From contig JALORC010000023.1 in NCBI GenBank assembly GCA_025459175.1, positions 1 to 64,000 of the forward strand: DNA of 64,000 nt. Direction: 5' to 3'. Source of the stretch: Planctomycetota bacterium (GTDB lineage: Bacteria > Planctomycetota > UBA1135 > UBA2386). The position numbers and the translations under genes are program-made. Shown one piece after another: positions 16,505 to 25,807 of this stretch; the stretch's first letter is position 1; every line of letters begins with the position of its first letter. The notes below the pieces were generated by a model that saw only the letters and a program-made list of their open reading frames with translations, was not told the origin of the DNA and made no database searches.

Positions 16505-17769
16505 CGCAGGATGACCTGCTGCCGCTCCGGTCCGACCGAGACGGTGCGGATCGGCAGACCGGTGTGTCGTTCGATCGCCTGCACGTAAGCGCGCGCGTTC
16601 GCCGGCAGCGCCTCGAAGCGCCGCACCTCGCGCAGGTCCTCGGTGAAGCCCGGCAGCTCGACCAGCTGCGGCTGCACCGCCTCCAGGTCGAACGCCGGCA
16701 ACGCCGTGGTCGAGCTGCCGTCCGGCATGCGATACGCGGTGCACAGCTGCAGCGGGAAGCCGCGCAGCACGTCGAGGTTGGTCAACACCAGCTCGCCGAC
16801 CCCGGACACCGCGCCCGAATAGCGCACCGCGACGGTGTCGAACCAGCCGCACCGGCGCGGCCGCCCGGTGGTCGAGCCGAACTCGTTGCCGGCGATGCGC
16901 AGCCGGTTGCCGAGTTCGTCCTTCAGTTCGGTCGGGAACGGTCCTTCGCCGACCCGCGTCGCGTAGGCCTTGGCGATGCCGACCGTGCGCATCGGGTGCG
17001 GCGGCAGACCGGTGCCGCTGAAGGCGCCGCCGGTGCTGGCGTGCGAACTGGTCACGAACGGGTAGGTGCCCTGCTCGACGTCCAGCAGGCAGCCCTGCGC
17101 GCCCTCGAGCAGGATGCGTTTGCCGGCCGCGTGCGCGTCGCGCAGCACGGCGCCGGCGTCGACGATGCCGGGGCGCAGCCGTTCGCCGGCGGCGGCCAGT
17201 TCGCCGAACATCGCCTCGACGTCGAGCGCCGGCAGGCCGGCCGGAGCGAACCAGGCGTTCTTCTGCAGCGCCAGGCCGTGCAGCGCCGCCCGCAGCCGGT
17301 CCGGGCGGATCAGGTCGCCGAGCCGCAGGCCGATACGCGCGCAGCGATCGGCATAAGCCGGGCCGATGCCGCGGCCGGTGGTGCCGATCTTGCCGCTGCC
17401 GCGCAGCCCCTCGGCCCACTGGTCCTGGCGCCGGTGGGCGTCGACGATCACGTGCGCCCGCTCGCTGAGCAGCAGGTTGCGGCCGAGGTCGACCCGGAGG
17501 CCGCGCTGGCGCAGCTTGTCGATCTCGCCGCACAGGTGGACCGGGTCGACGACGACGCCGTTGCCGATCACGTTCACCGTGTGGGCATGGACGATGCCGG
17601 ACGGGATCAGGTGCAGGACCAGCTTGCCGGTCGGCAGCACCAGCGTGTGGCCGGCGTTGTGGCCACCACCGAACCGGACCACGAAGTCGGTGTCGGCGGC
17701 GAGGTAGTCGATGACTTTGCCCTTGCCTTCGTCACCCCAGAGGATGCCTACGACACAAGTTGTGGGCAT
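16501..17769 (-). CDS. purA: Adenylosuccinate synthetase
   Basis: First step from IMP to AMP: GTP-dependent joining of IMP and aspartate. 422 residues, close to the family's usual 425-430. The N-terminus carries the P-loop GILWGDEGKGKVIDYL and the catalytic His region FGGGHNAGHT. Further signatures are GIGPAYADR, the LLEGAQGCLLD block, and TTGRPRRCGWFD. First gene of the leftward purA-uppS-cdsA group. The divergent gene starts 128 bases away, so the promoter lies in 17770-17896. Confidence 0.97.
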   Translation of the reverse strand: MPTTCVVGILWGDEGKGKVIDYLAADTDFVVRFGGGHNAGHTLVLPTGKLVLHLIPSGIVHAHTVNVIGNGVVVDPVHLCGEIDKLRQRGLRVDLGRNLLLSERAHVIVDAHRRQDQWAEGLRGSGKIGTTGRGIGPAYADRCARIGLRLGDLIRPDRLRAALHGLALQKNAWFAPAGLPALDVEAMFGELAAAGERLRPGIVDAGAVLRDAHAAGKRILLEGAQGCLLDVEQGTYPFVTSSHASTGGAFSGTGLPPHPMRTVGIAKAYATRVGEGPFPTELKDELGNRLRIAGNEFGSTTGRPRRCGWFDTVAVRYSGAVSGVGELVLTNLDVLRGFPLQLCTAYRMPDGSSTTALPAFDLEAVQPQLVELPGFTEDLREVRRFEALPANARAYVQAIERHTGLPIRTVSVGPERQQVILR

Positions 17770-17896
17770 GGAACAGCGCTGCGGAAAAAGGGCGGGAGCA
17801 TAGCGCCTCGTGGTCCAGGTTCACCCTTTCGCTGGCCGCCACCGGCGAATGCAGCCCCGGGTTGCACACAAGGAAGCACACGGAGGCTGTTCGAGC

Positions 17897-18919
17897 ATGA
17901 AGCGGAGACCCCAGGACGAGTCCGCGCGCAGCGCGGCGCTGGCGATGTGGGAGGTGTTCTGCCGGCAGATCCTGCCCGGCACCCTGCGGCGGATCATGGT
18001 CTGGAAGTCGGTGCCGCGCGCCCGGCTGCCGGAGCTGCTGGCGGAGGTGCAGCAGGAGCTGGCGGTCGACACCCTCGAACACGCCGAACTGATCGCGACG
18101 CTGCCGCTGCGCAGCCGGCATCTGCGGTGGATGCGCCTCGCCTCGCGCTGGCTCTACCGGCACTGGCAGGTGCGGCGCCAGGAACCGGCGCTCGCCGAGG
18201 AGCCGGCGACGAGCAACCCACCGACCGAGCTGGTGCCGACCGACCTGCCGCCGGTGCCGAGCGTGGTGCTGCTGCAGAACGGCCGCACCAACCTCGCCGC
18301 CTCCGCCGCGGTGTCCGGCCGCGGCCGGCGCGAAGTCGGCCGCGAGCTGCGGCGCTGGGCCGAGGCGGTCGGGCGCGACGGCGCCTACCACGGCTTCTGG
18401 CGCCGCCGCACCGCGGAGGCGCTGACCGGACTGGCCGCCGACCTGTTGCGCGACCACGGCCGCGTGCTGCTGGCGCCGCGCCCGCGCGCGGCCCCCGATC
18501 CGGATCACCGGCTGCGCCGGCTGCGGCGGTTGGCGAGCCGCTTCGTCGTGCAGCCCGGCACCCGCGACGAACGCAGCACCCTGCGCCGGTGGACCAAGGC
18601 GCCGCGGTTGGGTCCGGACGCACCGCGCCAGCTGCTCGAGGATGCCGTGGCGCTGGCGCCGCACGACACCGCCGCGTGGCTGTGGTTGTTCGAGGCCTGC
18701 CTCGGCGACGGCGATCTGCGCGCCGCGGCCCGCGCGCTGCGGCAGGCGCGGCTGCTCGGCGAACCCGAACGCATGGCGCTGCTGCTGGCGCGAGCCCGGT
18801 TGCTCGAGGCGCGCGGGCGCTGGCCCGCGGCCTGCGCGCTGCTGCAACGCGCGCGTCAGCGCTGGCCGCACGACCAGGTGCTGGCGCGCTGGTGCGCGCG
18901 CCTCATCGCGCCGGGTTGA
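17897..18919 (+). CDS. Uncharacterised protein with TPR-like C-terminal helices
   Basis: 340 residues from the ATG at 17897, which has GGAGG 11 bases upstream; an earlier Met at 17810 is not supported. No signal peptide. The N-terminal half is basic and helical (MWEVFCRQILPG, LRWMRLASRWLYRHWQ). The C-terminal 120 residues are Ala/Leu/Arg helices arranged like tetratricopeptide repeats (DTAAWLWLFEACLGDGDLRA, ALRQARLLGEPERMALLLAR, ALLQRARQRWPHDQ). No catalytic motif was recognised. Its last 17 bases overlap the end of the convergent lipoprotein gene. Confidence 0.75.
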   Translation: MKRRPQDESARSAALAMWEVFCRQILPGTLRRIMVWKSVPRARLPELLAEVQQELAVDTLEHAELIATLPLRSRHLRWMRLASRWLYRHWQVRRQEPALAEEPATSNPPTELVPTDLPPVPSVVLLQNGRTNLAASAAVSGRGRREVGRELRRWAEAVGRDGAYHGFWRRRTAEALTGLAADLLRDHGRVLLAPRPRAAPDPDHRLRRLRRLASRFVVQPGTRDERSTLRRWTKAPRLGPDAPRQLLEDAVALAPHDTAAWLWLFEACLGDGDLRAAARALRQARLLGEPERMALLLARARLLEARGRWPAACALLQRARQRWPHDQVLARWCARLIAPG

Positions 18920-19349
18920 GTGCCTCGCGCAGCACCGCCGCGAGTTCGCGTTCGGCGGCGGCATCACCCCGCGGCGGCGACCAGTCCGGCAGTCCGAACG
19001 CCGGCACCGACACCCAGCGCAGCTCGACCACGACCGCCAGATCGTCGTCGGGTGCCTGCGGGTCGCGGAACACCGACGCGCGGCGTTCGCCGGGCGGATC
19101 CTCGACCGCGACCCACGGCGTCTGCAGCAGGAACGACGCCTCGTCGACCACCGCGAGGCGACCGTACTGCTGCTGCAGCACGGCGCGGGCCCGCGCGAAG
19201 GCGTCGGCGGGCAGGCCGCCGCGCACTTCGACCGGACACGGTGCGTAGCCGCCGCTGCGACACGCCACCAGCAGCAGTGCCAGCATGGGCAGGACGAAGG
19301 CAGGACGCGCGCGATGCCCGCACCGCTGGCGACTATCGCTTGCGACCAT
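18903..19349 (-). CDS. Lipoprotein of unknown function
   Basis: 148 residues from the ATG at 19349, where a basic start (MVASDSRQRCGHRARP) leads to a hydrophobic run and the lipobox LLLVAC. The mature part is about 120 residues with an ELRWVSVPAF strand and no recognised family. The start overlaps the end of the hydantoinase B gene by 17 bases, so it is probably translated with it. Its 3' end overlaps the convergent gene at 17897-18919. Confidence 0.72.
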   Translation of the reverse strand: MVASDSRQRCGHRARPAFVLPMLALLLVACRSGGYAPCPVEVRGGLPADAFARARAVLQQQYGRLAVVDEASFLLQTPWVAVEDPPGERRASVFRDPQAPDDDLAVVVELRWVSVPAFGLPDWSPPRGDAAAERELAAVLREALNPAR

Positions 19350-20907
19350 GCGCACCTCCACCGGGGGTCGCCACGACCACCTGTTCGCCGACCGACAATT
19401 CGAAGGATGCCTTCGCAGGCAACCGCTGTAGCCGCCCACCGCGACGCACCGACAACGACCCGGGCCGACCCGCGCCACCACCGGCGGCACCGGGCGGCCC
19501 CGATCGGTGGCGTTCGCCGAGGAACGACACGCGCAGCGGTGCTCGCGCCTCGACCACCTTCTCGATGCCGCAGCCGCCGTCGCGCGCGCCGCGACCGCCG
19601 CTGCCGCGCCGCACCGACAGCGACCGCACCAGCACCGGGAAGCGGTGCTCGGTCTCCTCGATCGGCGTGTTGCGGGTGTTGGTCATGTGCGTCTGCAGCG
19701 CCGACTGCCCGGCCCGCTGCGCGGTGGCCCCGGCCCCGCCCGGCAGGGTCTCGTAGCTGGTGAACTCGCTGCCGTCCGCGCGCACGCCGCCGAACGACAG
19801 GTTGCTCATCGTGCCGGCCGATGCCGCCGGCAGGCGCGCCGGCGCCGCCGCCGCCAGCGCCGCGAACACGATGTCGACGAGGCGCTGGCTGGTCTCGACG
19901 TTGCCGCCGGCGACCGGGGCCGGCGAACGCGGGTCGACGAGGCTGCCGGGCCGGGTGCGCAGCTCGATCAGCCGGAACAGGCCTTCGTTGGTCGGCAGCC
20001 GATCGGGGCACAGACAGCGCAGCGCGTAGACACAGGCGGCCAGCGCGATGCTGCGGTTGGCATTGACGCCGCCCTTGGCCTGGTCGCAGGTAGCGCGCCA
20101 GTCGAACACGACCCGATCGGGCCGCAGCCAGAGCCGCAGATCGATCCACAGTTCACCGTTGCCGAAGCCGTCGTCCTCGAGCCGGTCGCGGCGGTGATGA
20201 TGGCCTTCGGGCAGCCCCCGCAGCATCGTGCGGGCGGCGCGTTCGGTGTAGTCGAGCAGCTGCTGCTGCATCGACCGCACCGCGGCGAGGCCGTGCGCGG
20301 CAGCGAACGCGACCAGGCGGGCATCGAGCTGGGCCAGGCTCGCTTCCTGCGCCTGCAGGTCGATCGCGCGTTCGGCGGCGCCGCGCACGTTGCGCTGGAA
20401 CAGCCGCCAGAAATCCTGCTGCAGCACGCCGCGCCGGCGCAGATGCAGCGGCGGGATCACCAGGCCCTCGGCGAACAGATCCGCGGCGATGCCCATCGAG
20501 CCCGGCGTGCCACCACCGATGTCGGCGTGATGCGCGCGATTGACCAGGAACCACTCCGGCTGCCGACCACCGGGCACGAACACCGGCCGCACCAACGTCA
20601 CGTCGGGCAGATGGGTGCCGCCCGCATACGGATCGTTGAGCACGATCACGTCGCCGGGGGCGAGTTCCAGTTCGCGGCGCACGGCGGCGACCGCATCCCC
20701 GGCGCTGCCGAGGTGCACCGGGATGTGCGCGGCCTGCGCCACCAGCTGCCCGCGGCGATCGAACACCGCGATCGAGAAGTCGGCGCGTTCGCGGATGTTG
20801 GGGCTGATGGCGCTGCGCTGCAGGCGCACGCCGGCCTCTTCGCAGAAGGCGCTCAGCAGGTGGTGGAACACCTCGAGCCGGACCGGGTCGATCGAAGCCT
20901 TGGCCAC
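19333..20907 (-). CDS. Hydantoinase B / oxoprolinase family protein, without a HyuA partner
   Basis: 524 residues. Signatures of the hydantoinase B family: IRERADFSIAVFD, QAAHIPVHLGS, VIVLNDPYAGGTHLPDV, NRAHHADIGGGTPGSM, and GGCGIEKVVE near the end. Partner HyuA or a HyuA-HyuB fusion normally supplies the ATP-binding half for hydrolysis of hydantoins or 5-oxoproline, and none is seen in this window. Substrate is therefore unassigned. Followed by a lipoprotein with a 17-base overlap. Confidence 0.88.
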   Translation of the reverse strand: MAKASIDPVRLEVFHHLLSAFCEEAGVRLQRSAISPNIRERADFSIAVFDRRGQLVAQAAHIPVHLGSAGDAVAAVRRELELAPGDVIVLNDPYAGGTHLPDVTLVRPVFVPGGRQPEWFLVNRAHHADIGGGTPGSMGIAADLFAEGLVIPPLHLRRRGVLQQDFWRLFQRNVRGAAERAIDLQAQEASLAQLDARLVAFAAAHGLAAVRSMQQQLLDYTERAARTMLRGLPEGHHHRRDRLEDDGFGNGELWIDLRLWLRPDRVVFDWRATCDQAKGGVNANRSIALAACVYALRCLCPDRLPTNEGLFRLIELRTRPGSLVDPRSPAPVAGGNVETSQRLVDIVFAALAAAAPARLPAASAGTMSNLSFGGVRADGSEFTSYETLPGGAGATAQRAGQSALQTHMTNTRNTPIEETEHRFPVLVRSLSVRRGSGGRGARDGGCGIEKVVEARAPLRVSFLGERHRSGPPGAAGGGAGRPGSLSVRRGGRLQRLPAKASFELSVGEQVVVATPGGGAHGRKR

Positions 20908-20960
20908 GGCGGCAGCATCGCCGCTCGACGCGGCGCCGGGAAGCTGGCGGCCGGGAATGC

Positions 20961-20998
20961 GAGCGGCCGCGCCACCCTTGGGGGACGCGGCCGCGCTC
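20961..20998. terminator. GC-rich hairpin, likely terminator
   Basis: GAGCGGCCGCG (20961-20971) pairs with CGCGGCCGCGCTC (20986-20998) around a 14-base loop, with a two-base bulge. It lies just past the end of the leftward Gly-rich gene (stop at 21030) and before the hydantoinase gene. There is no T-run, so if it terminates it may do so with Rho. Confidence 0.4.
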
Positions 20999-21029
20999 GG
21001 CTACCGAGTCTCACCTGGAGGCGATCGGC

Positions 21030-21932
21030 TCAGCGACCGCCGCCACCACCACCACCACCGCCCTCGGGCCGGCCACCGCCGCCGCCACCACCCTCGGGCC
21101 GGCCACCGCCGCCACCGCCGCCACCTTCGCCGCGGCGACCACGCGCCGGCATCGCCTCACGCAGCGCGTCCATCGCCTTCTGCGCGTCTTCCTTGTTGCC
21201 GGCGTCGAGCGCCTTCTTGAGGTCGGCGACGCCCTTCTCGAGCTTGTCGGCCAGCTCCGGGCTGCGCTCGCGCATCATCTCGATCGCGCCACCGGCCTGC
21301 TCGATGTTGCCCTTCAGCGCGGTCATCTCCTCGTCGTTCATCTCGGCGATCTTCTTGGTGCCGCGCAGCGCACCCATCAGGCCGCCGCGCATGCCGCCCG
21401 GACCACCCTGGCCGGGGCCGCCCTGACCACGACCGCCGCCCTGCTTCATGCGCTCGATCTGCTGCTCGAGCCGCTTCTGCGCCTCGGCGTCGCCGTCGGC
21501 CTTGGCCTTCTCGAGCTGCTTCTCGAGCTCGGCCATGCGCGCCGCCGGGTCCATGCGACCGCCGGCGGCACCGCCTGCACCACGCTCACCGCGCGGAGCG
21601 TCACCACCGGCCGCCCCACCGGCCGCGGGCGGCGCGCTGGCGATGTTGCCGAGCAGCTTCTCGTACTTGGCCTTGAACGCATCGCGCTCCTTGGTCTTGC
21701 CCGTCTTGTCGAGCAGCGCGAACTGCTGCTTGGCGGCCTCGGCGGCGAACTTGTGCTCCGGCGCCTGCTCGAGGAACTGCTGGTAGAGGGCCATCGCACC
21801 GGCGAAGTCGCGCTGCCCCTTCTCCAAGTAGAACGCCTTGTAGAACGTGGTCTCCGCGGCGGCCGCCGCCGGCTCCTGGGCGCAGAGAGGGAGGGCGAGA
21901 GCGAGCAGAGCGGACGCGAAACGGATCTTCAT
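21030..21932 (-). CDS. Secreted Gly-rich protein with coiled helices
   Basis: 300 residues from the ATG at 21932, which starts a signal peptide (MKIRFASALLALALPLCAQ). A TPR-like pair follows (YKAFYLEKGQRDFAGAMALY), then coiled-coil segments (MAELEKQLEKAKADGDAEA), a Gly/Met patch, more charged helix, and a C-terminal tail of GGGG runs with two GRPEGGGG units. The tail is encoded by a 30-base repeat (21061 and 21091), so its length may vary between strains. Probably a periplasmic or surface scaffold; no enzyme motif. Confidence 0.8.
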   Translation of the reverse strand: MKIRFASALLALALPLCAQEPAAAAAETTFYKAFYLEKGQRDFAGAMALYQQFLEQAPEHKFAAEAAKQQFALLDKTGKTKERDAFKAKYEKLLGNIASAPPAAGGAAGGDAPRGERGAGGAAGGRMDPAARMAELEKQLEKAKADGDAEAQKRLEQQIERMKQGGGRGQGGPGQGGPGGMRGGLMGALRGTKKIAEMNDEEMTALKGNIEQAGGAIEMMRERSPELADKLEKGVADLKKALDAGNKEDAQKAMDALREAMPARGRRGEGGGGGGGGRPEGGGGGGGRPEGGGGGGGGGR

Positions 21933-22113
21933 TGGTAATCCAGAGGAATGCGTTCGGGGTGCATTGGGCCCGACCGGCCCAGAACGATAGGCGCGGGTTA
22001 CGCGCAGCCAGAGCATTGCCCACGTAACGGTTTGGTCGCGCAGCAACACAGGCACGATTCCTGGCCCCGGTCGAACCACCAATTGGGCACCGCCACCGAC
22101 CGAGAGGAACCAC

Positions 22114-22245
22114 ATGCCGCCCATCCACACACCTGATCCCAACCCGCCTCCACCACCGCGCCCGCAGCCCACCGCCGTGCGCGAACCGCGCCCGGCCTAC
22201 GCCCCGCCGCGCTGGCGCATCCCGACCGATCCGCCGCCGGTCTGA
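22114..22245 (+). CDS. Possible 43-residue proline-rich protein
   Basis: Short open frame from ATG to TGA. GAGAGG lies 8 bases before the ATG, a reasonable ribosome-binding site. The product is nearly one-third proline (begins MPPIHTPDPNPPPPPRPQP), with several Arg and no hydrophobic segment. It sits in the 327-base gap between two leftward genes. Biased composition in GC-rich DNA can produce such frames by chance, so it is tentative. Confidence 0.35.
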   Translation: MPPIHTPDPNPPPPPRPQPTAVREPRPAYAPPRWRIPTDPPPV

Positions 22246-22259
22246 GCCCGCGGTCGAGA

Positions 22260-23987
22260 TCAGTTCAGGAACGTCGTCGTGCGCACGTTGGAGACGCTGC
22301 GCAGGGTGCCCTGGCCGGCGTTCTCGTCGAGCAACTGCGAGAACACCGACAGGCCGGTCAGCAAGCCGGGCGGCACGGGCACCGCGAACGTCGCCATGCC
22401 GCGTGCATCGAGCGTGCCGATCCACAGCGGCAAGAACCCGTCCAGCAGACTCAGACCGAGGAACGGCGACGTCGTGTTCACGAAGCTGATGCCGAGGTAA
22501 CCGGTGTCGCCGGGCCAGCCGCCCATGGTCCAGGTCAGCGTGTTGCCGCCGAGCGCGCCGGGTGGCACCAGCAGCTGCGCCGGATCAGCGGCGGCGTAGC
22601 TGAGCAGCACCGCGTTGCTGGTGCCGGCCGGATTGGTCACCGAGACCGGCTTGCTGCCGAGCGACAGGCCCGCCGGCGGGACCAGCCGCAACACCGTGTC
22701 GCCCTGCAGCGTGAAGCCGGAGTTGACCTGGGTGCTGCCGATCGTCACCGACGTGGTGCCGGTGAGTCCGGTGCCGGTCAGGGTCACGATCCCGGGGGCG
22801 ACCGAGATCACCTGCGGCGGCGACGCCGCGTTCAACTGCGGCTGGGTCGCGACCAGCTGCAGGCAGCTCGCCGACGGCACGTAGCCGAGGATCTGCGCCC
22901 GCTCGCCGGGGCTGAAGGTACCCAGGTTGCCGGCGCAACCACCGAGCTGCGAACACATGATCGCGCAGCCGGGCTGCCCGTCGCAGTGCTGGGCCGCGAA
23001 GTTGTGCCCGATCTCGTGCGCCGTGAGTCCGACCCGGAACCCGAAGTTGTTGGTGAACGCGGTCTGCGACAGGCCGTAGGCGATCGGCAGGTTGCAGACC
23101 ACGGCGAGGTAGGCGATGCCGATGGTGCCGCCGCTGGCGGCCCCGATCGGCCGCGCCGAGAACAGGTGCGCGATGTCGCGCGGCACGGCGCCATAGTTCG
23201 CGTTCCAGTAGGCCTCGAACTGGCCGAGCAGGGTGCCGGCATCGTTGCTGGTGTACGGATCCGGCGCCGAGTCGACGATCAACTGGCTGACCTGCAGCTG
23301 CACCTGCACGTCGCTGCGGAAGATCAGGTCGACGGCGTTGACCACGCCGAGCACATCGCTCTGGGTCGCCGCGAGCGAGCCGCGGGCAAGGAACAGCGGG
23401 TGGTCGGCCTCGAGCGCGAGCTGGCAGATGTAGACCGCATCGGTGCCGCCCCCGGGCGCGCCACCGGTGCCGAAGCCGGCGGTGCCACACCGGGCCGCGG
23501 GCACCGCGCTGTCGGCCGCGCGATAGACGACGTGCGCCTGCGCCCCCGCCCCCGGCATCACGCCGGCCAGCGGTTGCACGACCCACAGTTCGCCCGCGGC
23601 GCGCTGCACGTAGGCGCAGAGTCCACCGCCCTGGAAGTGCGCCGCCACGACGCTGCCCGGCTCGGTCGCGATCGCGCCACGGCACGTCAGCGACGCCGGC
23701 GACGGCACCGCCGTGAGATCCGCAGCCGTGCGCTCCCAGAGCTGGAAGTTCGGCCCCCGCACGTCGAACGGCGCCAGCGACAGCTGCACGAGCTGACCGG
23801 CCAGCACGACGTCGACGACCATCGACGGCGACCAGACCGGCAGCGTCAGCGTCTGCAGCGTCGCCGCGGCGAGGTCGAACGCGCCAAGCACCGGCGGTGG
23901 CGCGAGCACCACGTTCGGGCCCTGGGCAGGAACGGCGGACGAGAACCCCACCACGAGGGCGAGGCCGAGGCAACGGAGTGCTGGCAT
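22260..23987 (-). CDS. Secreted M12B/reprolysin-like metalloprotease with IPT/TIG domain and shared C-terminal domain
   Basis: 575 residues with signal peptide (MPALRCLGLALVVGFSSAVPAQ). The zinc motif is HEIGHNFAAQH, His324, Glu325, His328 and His334, followed by Cys (QHCDG), as in adamalysin/reprolysin. Before it lies a GTIGIAYLAVVC substrate-cleft strand; a Met turn may be IMCSQLG. After the catalytic domain comes an IPT/TIG fold (APGIVTLTGTGLTGTTSV, ending SVTNPAGTSNAV). The last 90 residues are the shared domain described in the findings (FLGLSLLDGFLPLWIGTLD, VPVPPGLLTGLSVFSQ). Likely an extracellular endopeptidase. Confidence 0.9.
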   Translation of the reverse strand: MPALRCLGLALVVGFSSAVPAQGPNVVLAPPPVLGAFDLAAATLQTLTLPVWSPSMVVDVVLAGQLVQLSLAPFDVRGPNFQLWERTAADLTAVPSPASLTCRGAIATEPGSVVAAHFQGGGLCAYVQRAAGELWVVQPLAGVMPGAGAQAHVVYRAADSAVPAARCGTAGFGTGGAPGGGTDAVYICQLALEADHPLFLARGSLAATQSDVLGVVNAVDLIFRSDVQVQLQVSQLIVDSAPDPYTSNDAGTLLGQFEAYWNANYGAVPRDIAHLFSARPIGAASGGTIGIAYLAVVCNLPIAYGLSQTAFTNNFGFRVGLTAHEIGHNFAAQHCDGQPGCAIMCSQLGGCAGNLGTFSPGERAQILGYVPSASCLQLVATQPQLNAASPPQVISVAPGIVTLTGTGLTGTTSVTIGSTQVNSGFTLQGDTVLRLVPPAGLSLGSKPVSVTNPAGTSNAVLLSYAAADPAQLLVPPGALGGNTLTWTMGGWPGDTGYLGISFVNTTSPFLGLSLLDGFLPLWIGTLDARGMATFAVPVPPGLLTGLSVFSQLLDENAGQGTLRSVSNVRTTTFLN

Positions 23988-24093
23988 GGGGAACGAGGGC
24001 GACCGGAGTCTAGCTGCACCGCGCGAACGCGGCAGGCCCGAGCCGGGATTGCCACCGGCGGCAGCGCCGACGATGGCACGGGAGCATCCGGGA

Positions 24094-25182
24094 TCAGCGC
24101 TTCTTGGCGCGGGCCAGCAACTCGTCGCGGACCATGCTGCCGAGCTCGCTGCACTTGTGGTCGCCGGCCTTCAGGCTGCGGATGCGACCGCCCTGGATCA
24201 GGCTCGCGACCGTGGCCTCGAGTTCCTTGGCCGCTGCCGGCTGTCCGATGTGGTCGAGCATCAGGCCCATCGCCAGGATCGTCGCCAGCGGGCTCGCCTT
24301 GTCGGTGCCCTTGTACTTCGGCGCCGAACCGTGGATGCCCTCGAACATCGACACCTTGCCGGGGTGGATGTTGCCCGACGAGGCGATGCCCATGCCGCCG
24401 ATCAGCATCGCGCCGAGGTCGGTGATGATGTCACCGAACAGGTTCGTCGTCACACACACGTCGAACCACTCGGGCTGCTTGATCAGCCACATGCACGCGG
24501 CATCGATGTAGGCGTGGTCGGTCTTGATGCCCGGGTACTCCTTGGCGACCTTGGCGAAGATGCGGGTCCAGATGTCCTGCGCGCGCACCGCGTTGGCCTT
24601 GTCGATCAAGGTCACCATCGGCTTGTCGCGGCCCGGCTTGGGCCCGCGCTTCTGCGCCAGCTCGAACGCGTGGCGGATGATGCGCTCGGTGCCGCGCGCG
24701 GTGTAGACCATCGACTGGTGCGCGATCTCGAACTCGGTGTCCTTCTTGGTGGTGCCGTGGATGCCGGCGTAGGCGTCCTCGGTGTTCTCGCGCAGGAAGA
24801 GAATGTCGATGTCGGCCGGCGTCTTGCCCTTCAGCGGGCACATCGACTCGTGGTACAGCTTGACCGGGCGCAGGTTGACGTAGAGGTCGAGCTTGTGCCG
24901 CATGCCGGCGATGATCGCGAACTCGAGCTTGCCGACCTCGATGCGCGGGTCGCCGATGGCGCCGAACAGCACCGCGTGCATGTTGCGGATCCGGTCGAAC
25001 GCGGCGTCGGGCATCGTCTCGCCGGTCTTCAGGAAGTGCTCAGCGCCGTACGGCAGCGCCTCGCGCTTGCTCTGGAAGCCGTAGATCGACTGGATCGCGT
25101 CGAGGACCTTCAGGGCTTCGCGAACGACCTCTTCGCCGATGCCGTCGCCGGGGAGAACGCCGATGTCGTAGACCGTGCTCAT
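24094..25182 (-). CDS. leuB: Isocitrate/isopropylmalate dehydrogenase family, probably 3-isopropylmalate dehydrogenase
   Basis: 362 residues. Signatures: VLPGDGIGEEVV, NLRPVKLY, FLRENTEDAYAGI, the metal-binding TTNLFGDIITDLG, and FEGIHGSAPKYKGTDKASP. Length and the LeuB-style C-terminus favour NAD-dependent oxidation of 3-isopropylmalate in leucine synthesis. The RENTED motif also resembles isocitrate or tartrate dehydrogenases, so substrate is not certain. No other leucine gene is adjacent. Standing alone, it probably has its own promoter. Confidence 0.82.
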   Translation of the reverse strand: MSTVYDIGVLPGDGIGEEVVREALKVLDAIQSIYGFQSKREALPYGAEHFLKTGETMPDAAFDRIRNMHAVLFGAIGDPRIEVGKLEFAIIAGMRHKLDLYVNLRPVKLYHESMCPLKGKTPADIDILFLRENTEDAYAGIHGTTKKDTEFEIAHQSMVYTARGTERIIRHAFELAQKRGPKPGRDKPMVTLIDKANAVRAQDIWTRIFAKVAKEYPGIKTDHAYIDAACMWLIKQPEWFDVCVTTNLFGDIITDLGAMLIGGMGIASSGNIHPGKVSMFEGIHGSAPKYKGTDKASPLATILAMGLMLDHIGQPAAAKELEATVASLIQGGRIRSLKAGDHKCSELGSMVRDELLARAKKR

Positions 25183-25807
25183 CTGCTGCTGCTACTGCTC
25201 TGGTGGACCCGGAGTCGCGGGGACGACGGGCGGATGGTGTGGTCGGGCGACCACGAAGGGCGAGCAGTATGGCGATCCGGCGGACGCGGACAACCCGGAA
25301 CAGGGCTGAGGGGTACTCGGCGCGGTCACCGCGGCCCCTTCGCGCCACCCGGGGCGACCACGCTATCGCCGCATGCGATCGAAGCAGTCCCTGGCCAAAT
25401 GCGCCATGTCCCGGTCGAGCGCGGCCGCCACGACCGATACTCACCCGCCACTTCCGGCGGCAAGCTGATGCACACTTCGTAGTCGCCGCGAGCAAACCGA
25501 TCGCCGGCACGACGGCTGGGTCGGCGCCCATGAGCTGTCGTATTGCCGCCGACTCACCCTCATGCAGCAGCCGTGGTGCACCTCGAGCAGCCGGCCAGCC
25601 TGTTCGCGGCGCCGAAGTAGCGCCGTGGCATGGCGGTCACTCGACACGCGGCACGAACTCGTGACCGGTGGCGGCGGCGCGCCAAGCCCGCGAGCGGGCG
25701 GGCCCCTGCCGCAACCGGCGCAGCCAGGCTGCGAGGGCTGTGCAGCTCCGGATTCTCCAGCCTCCCGCTTGCATCCCGAGCTCCACCATCGTAATTCTGC
25801 GCAACCA
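25183..25807. other. Gene-free stretch upstream of the RAYT gene
   Basis: 625 bases with no protein gene I would defend: all frames are short, and Arg/Ser/Pro-rich. A small hairpin is at about 25684-25697 (GCCCGCGAGCGGGC). No clear insertion-sequence ends, tRNA or terminator seen. Confidence 0.5.
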
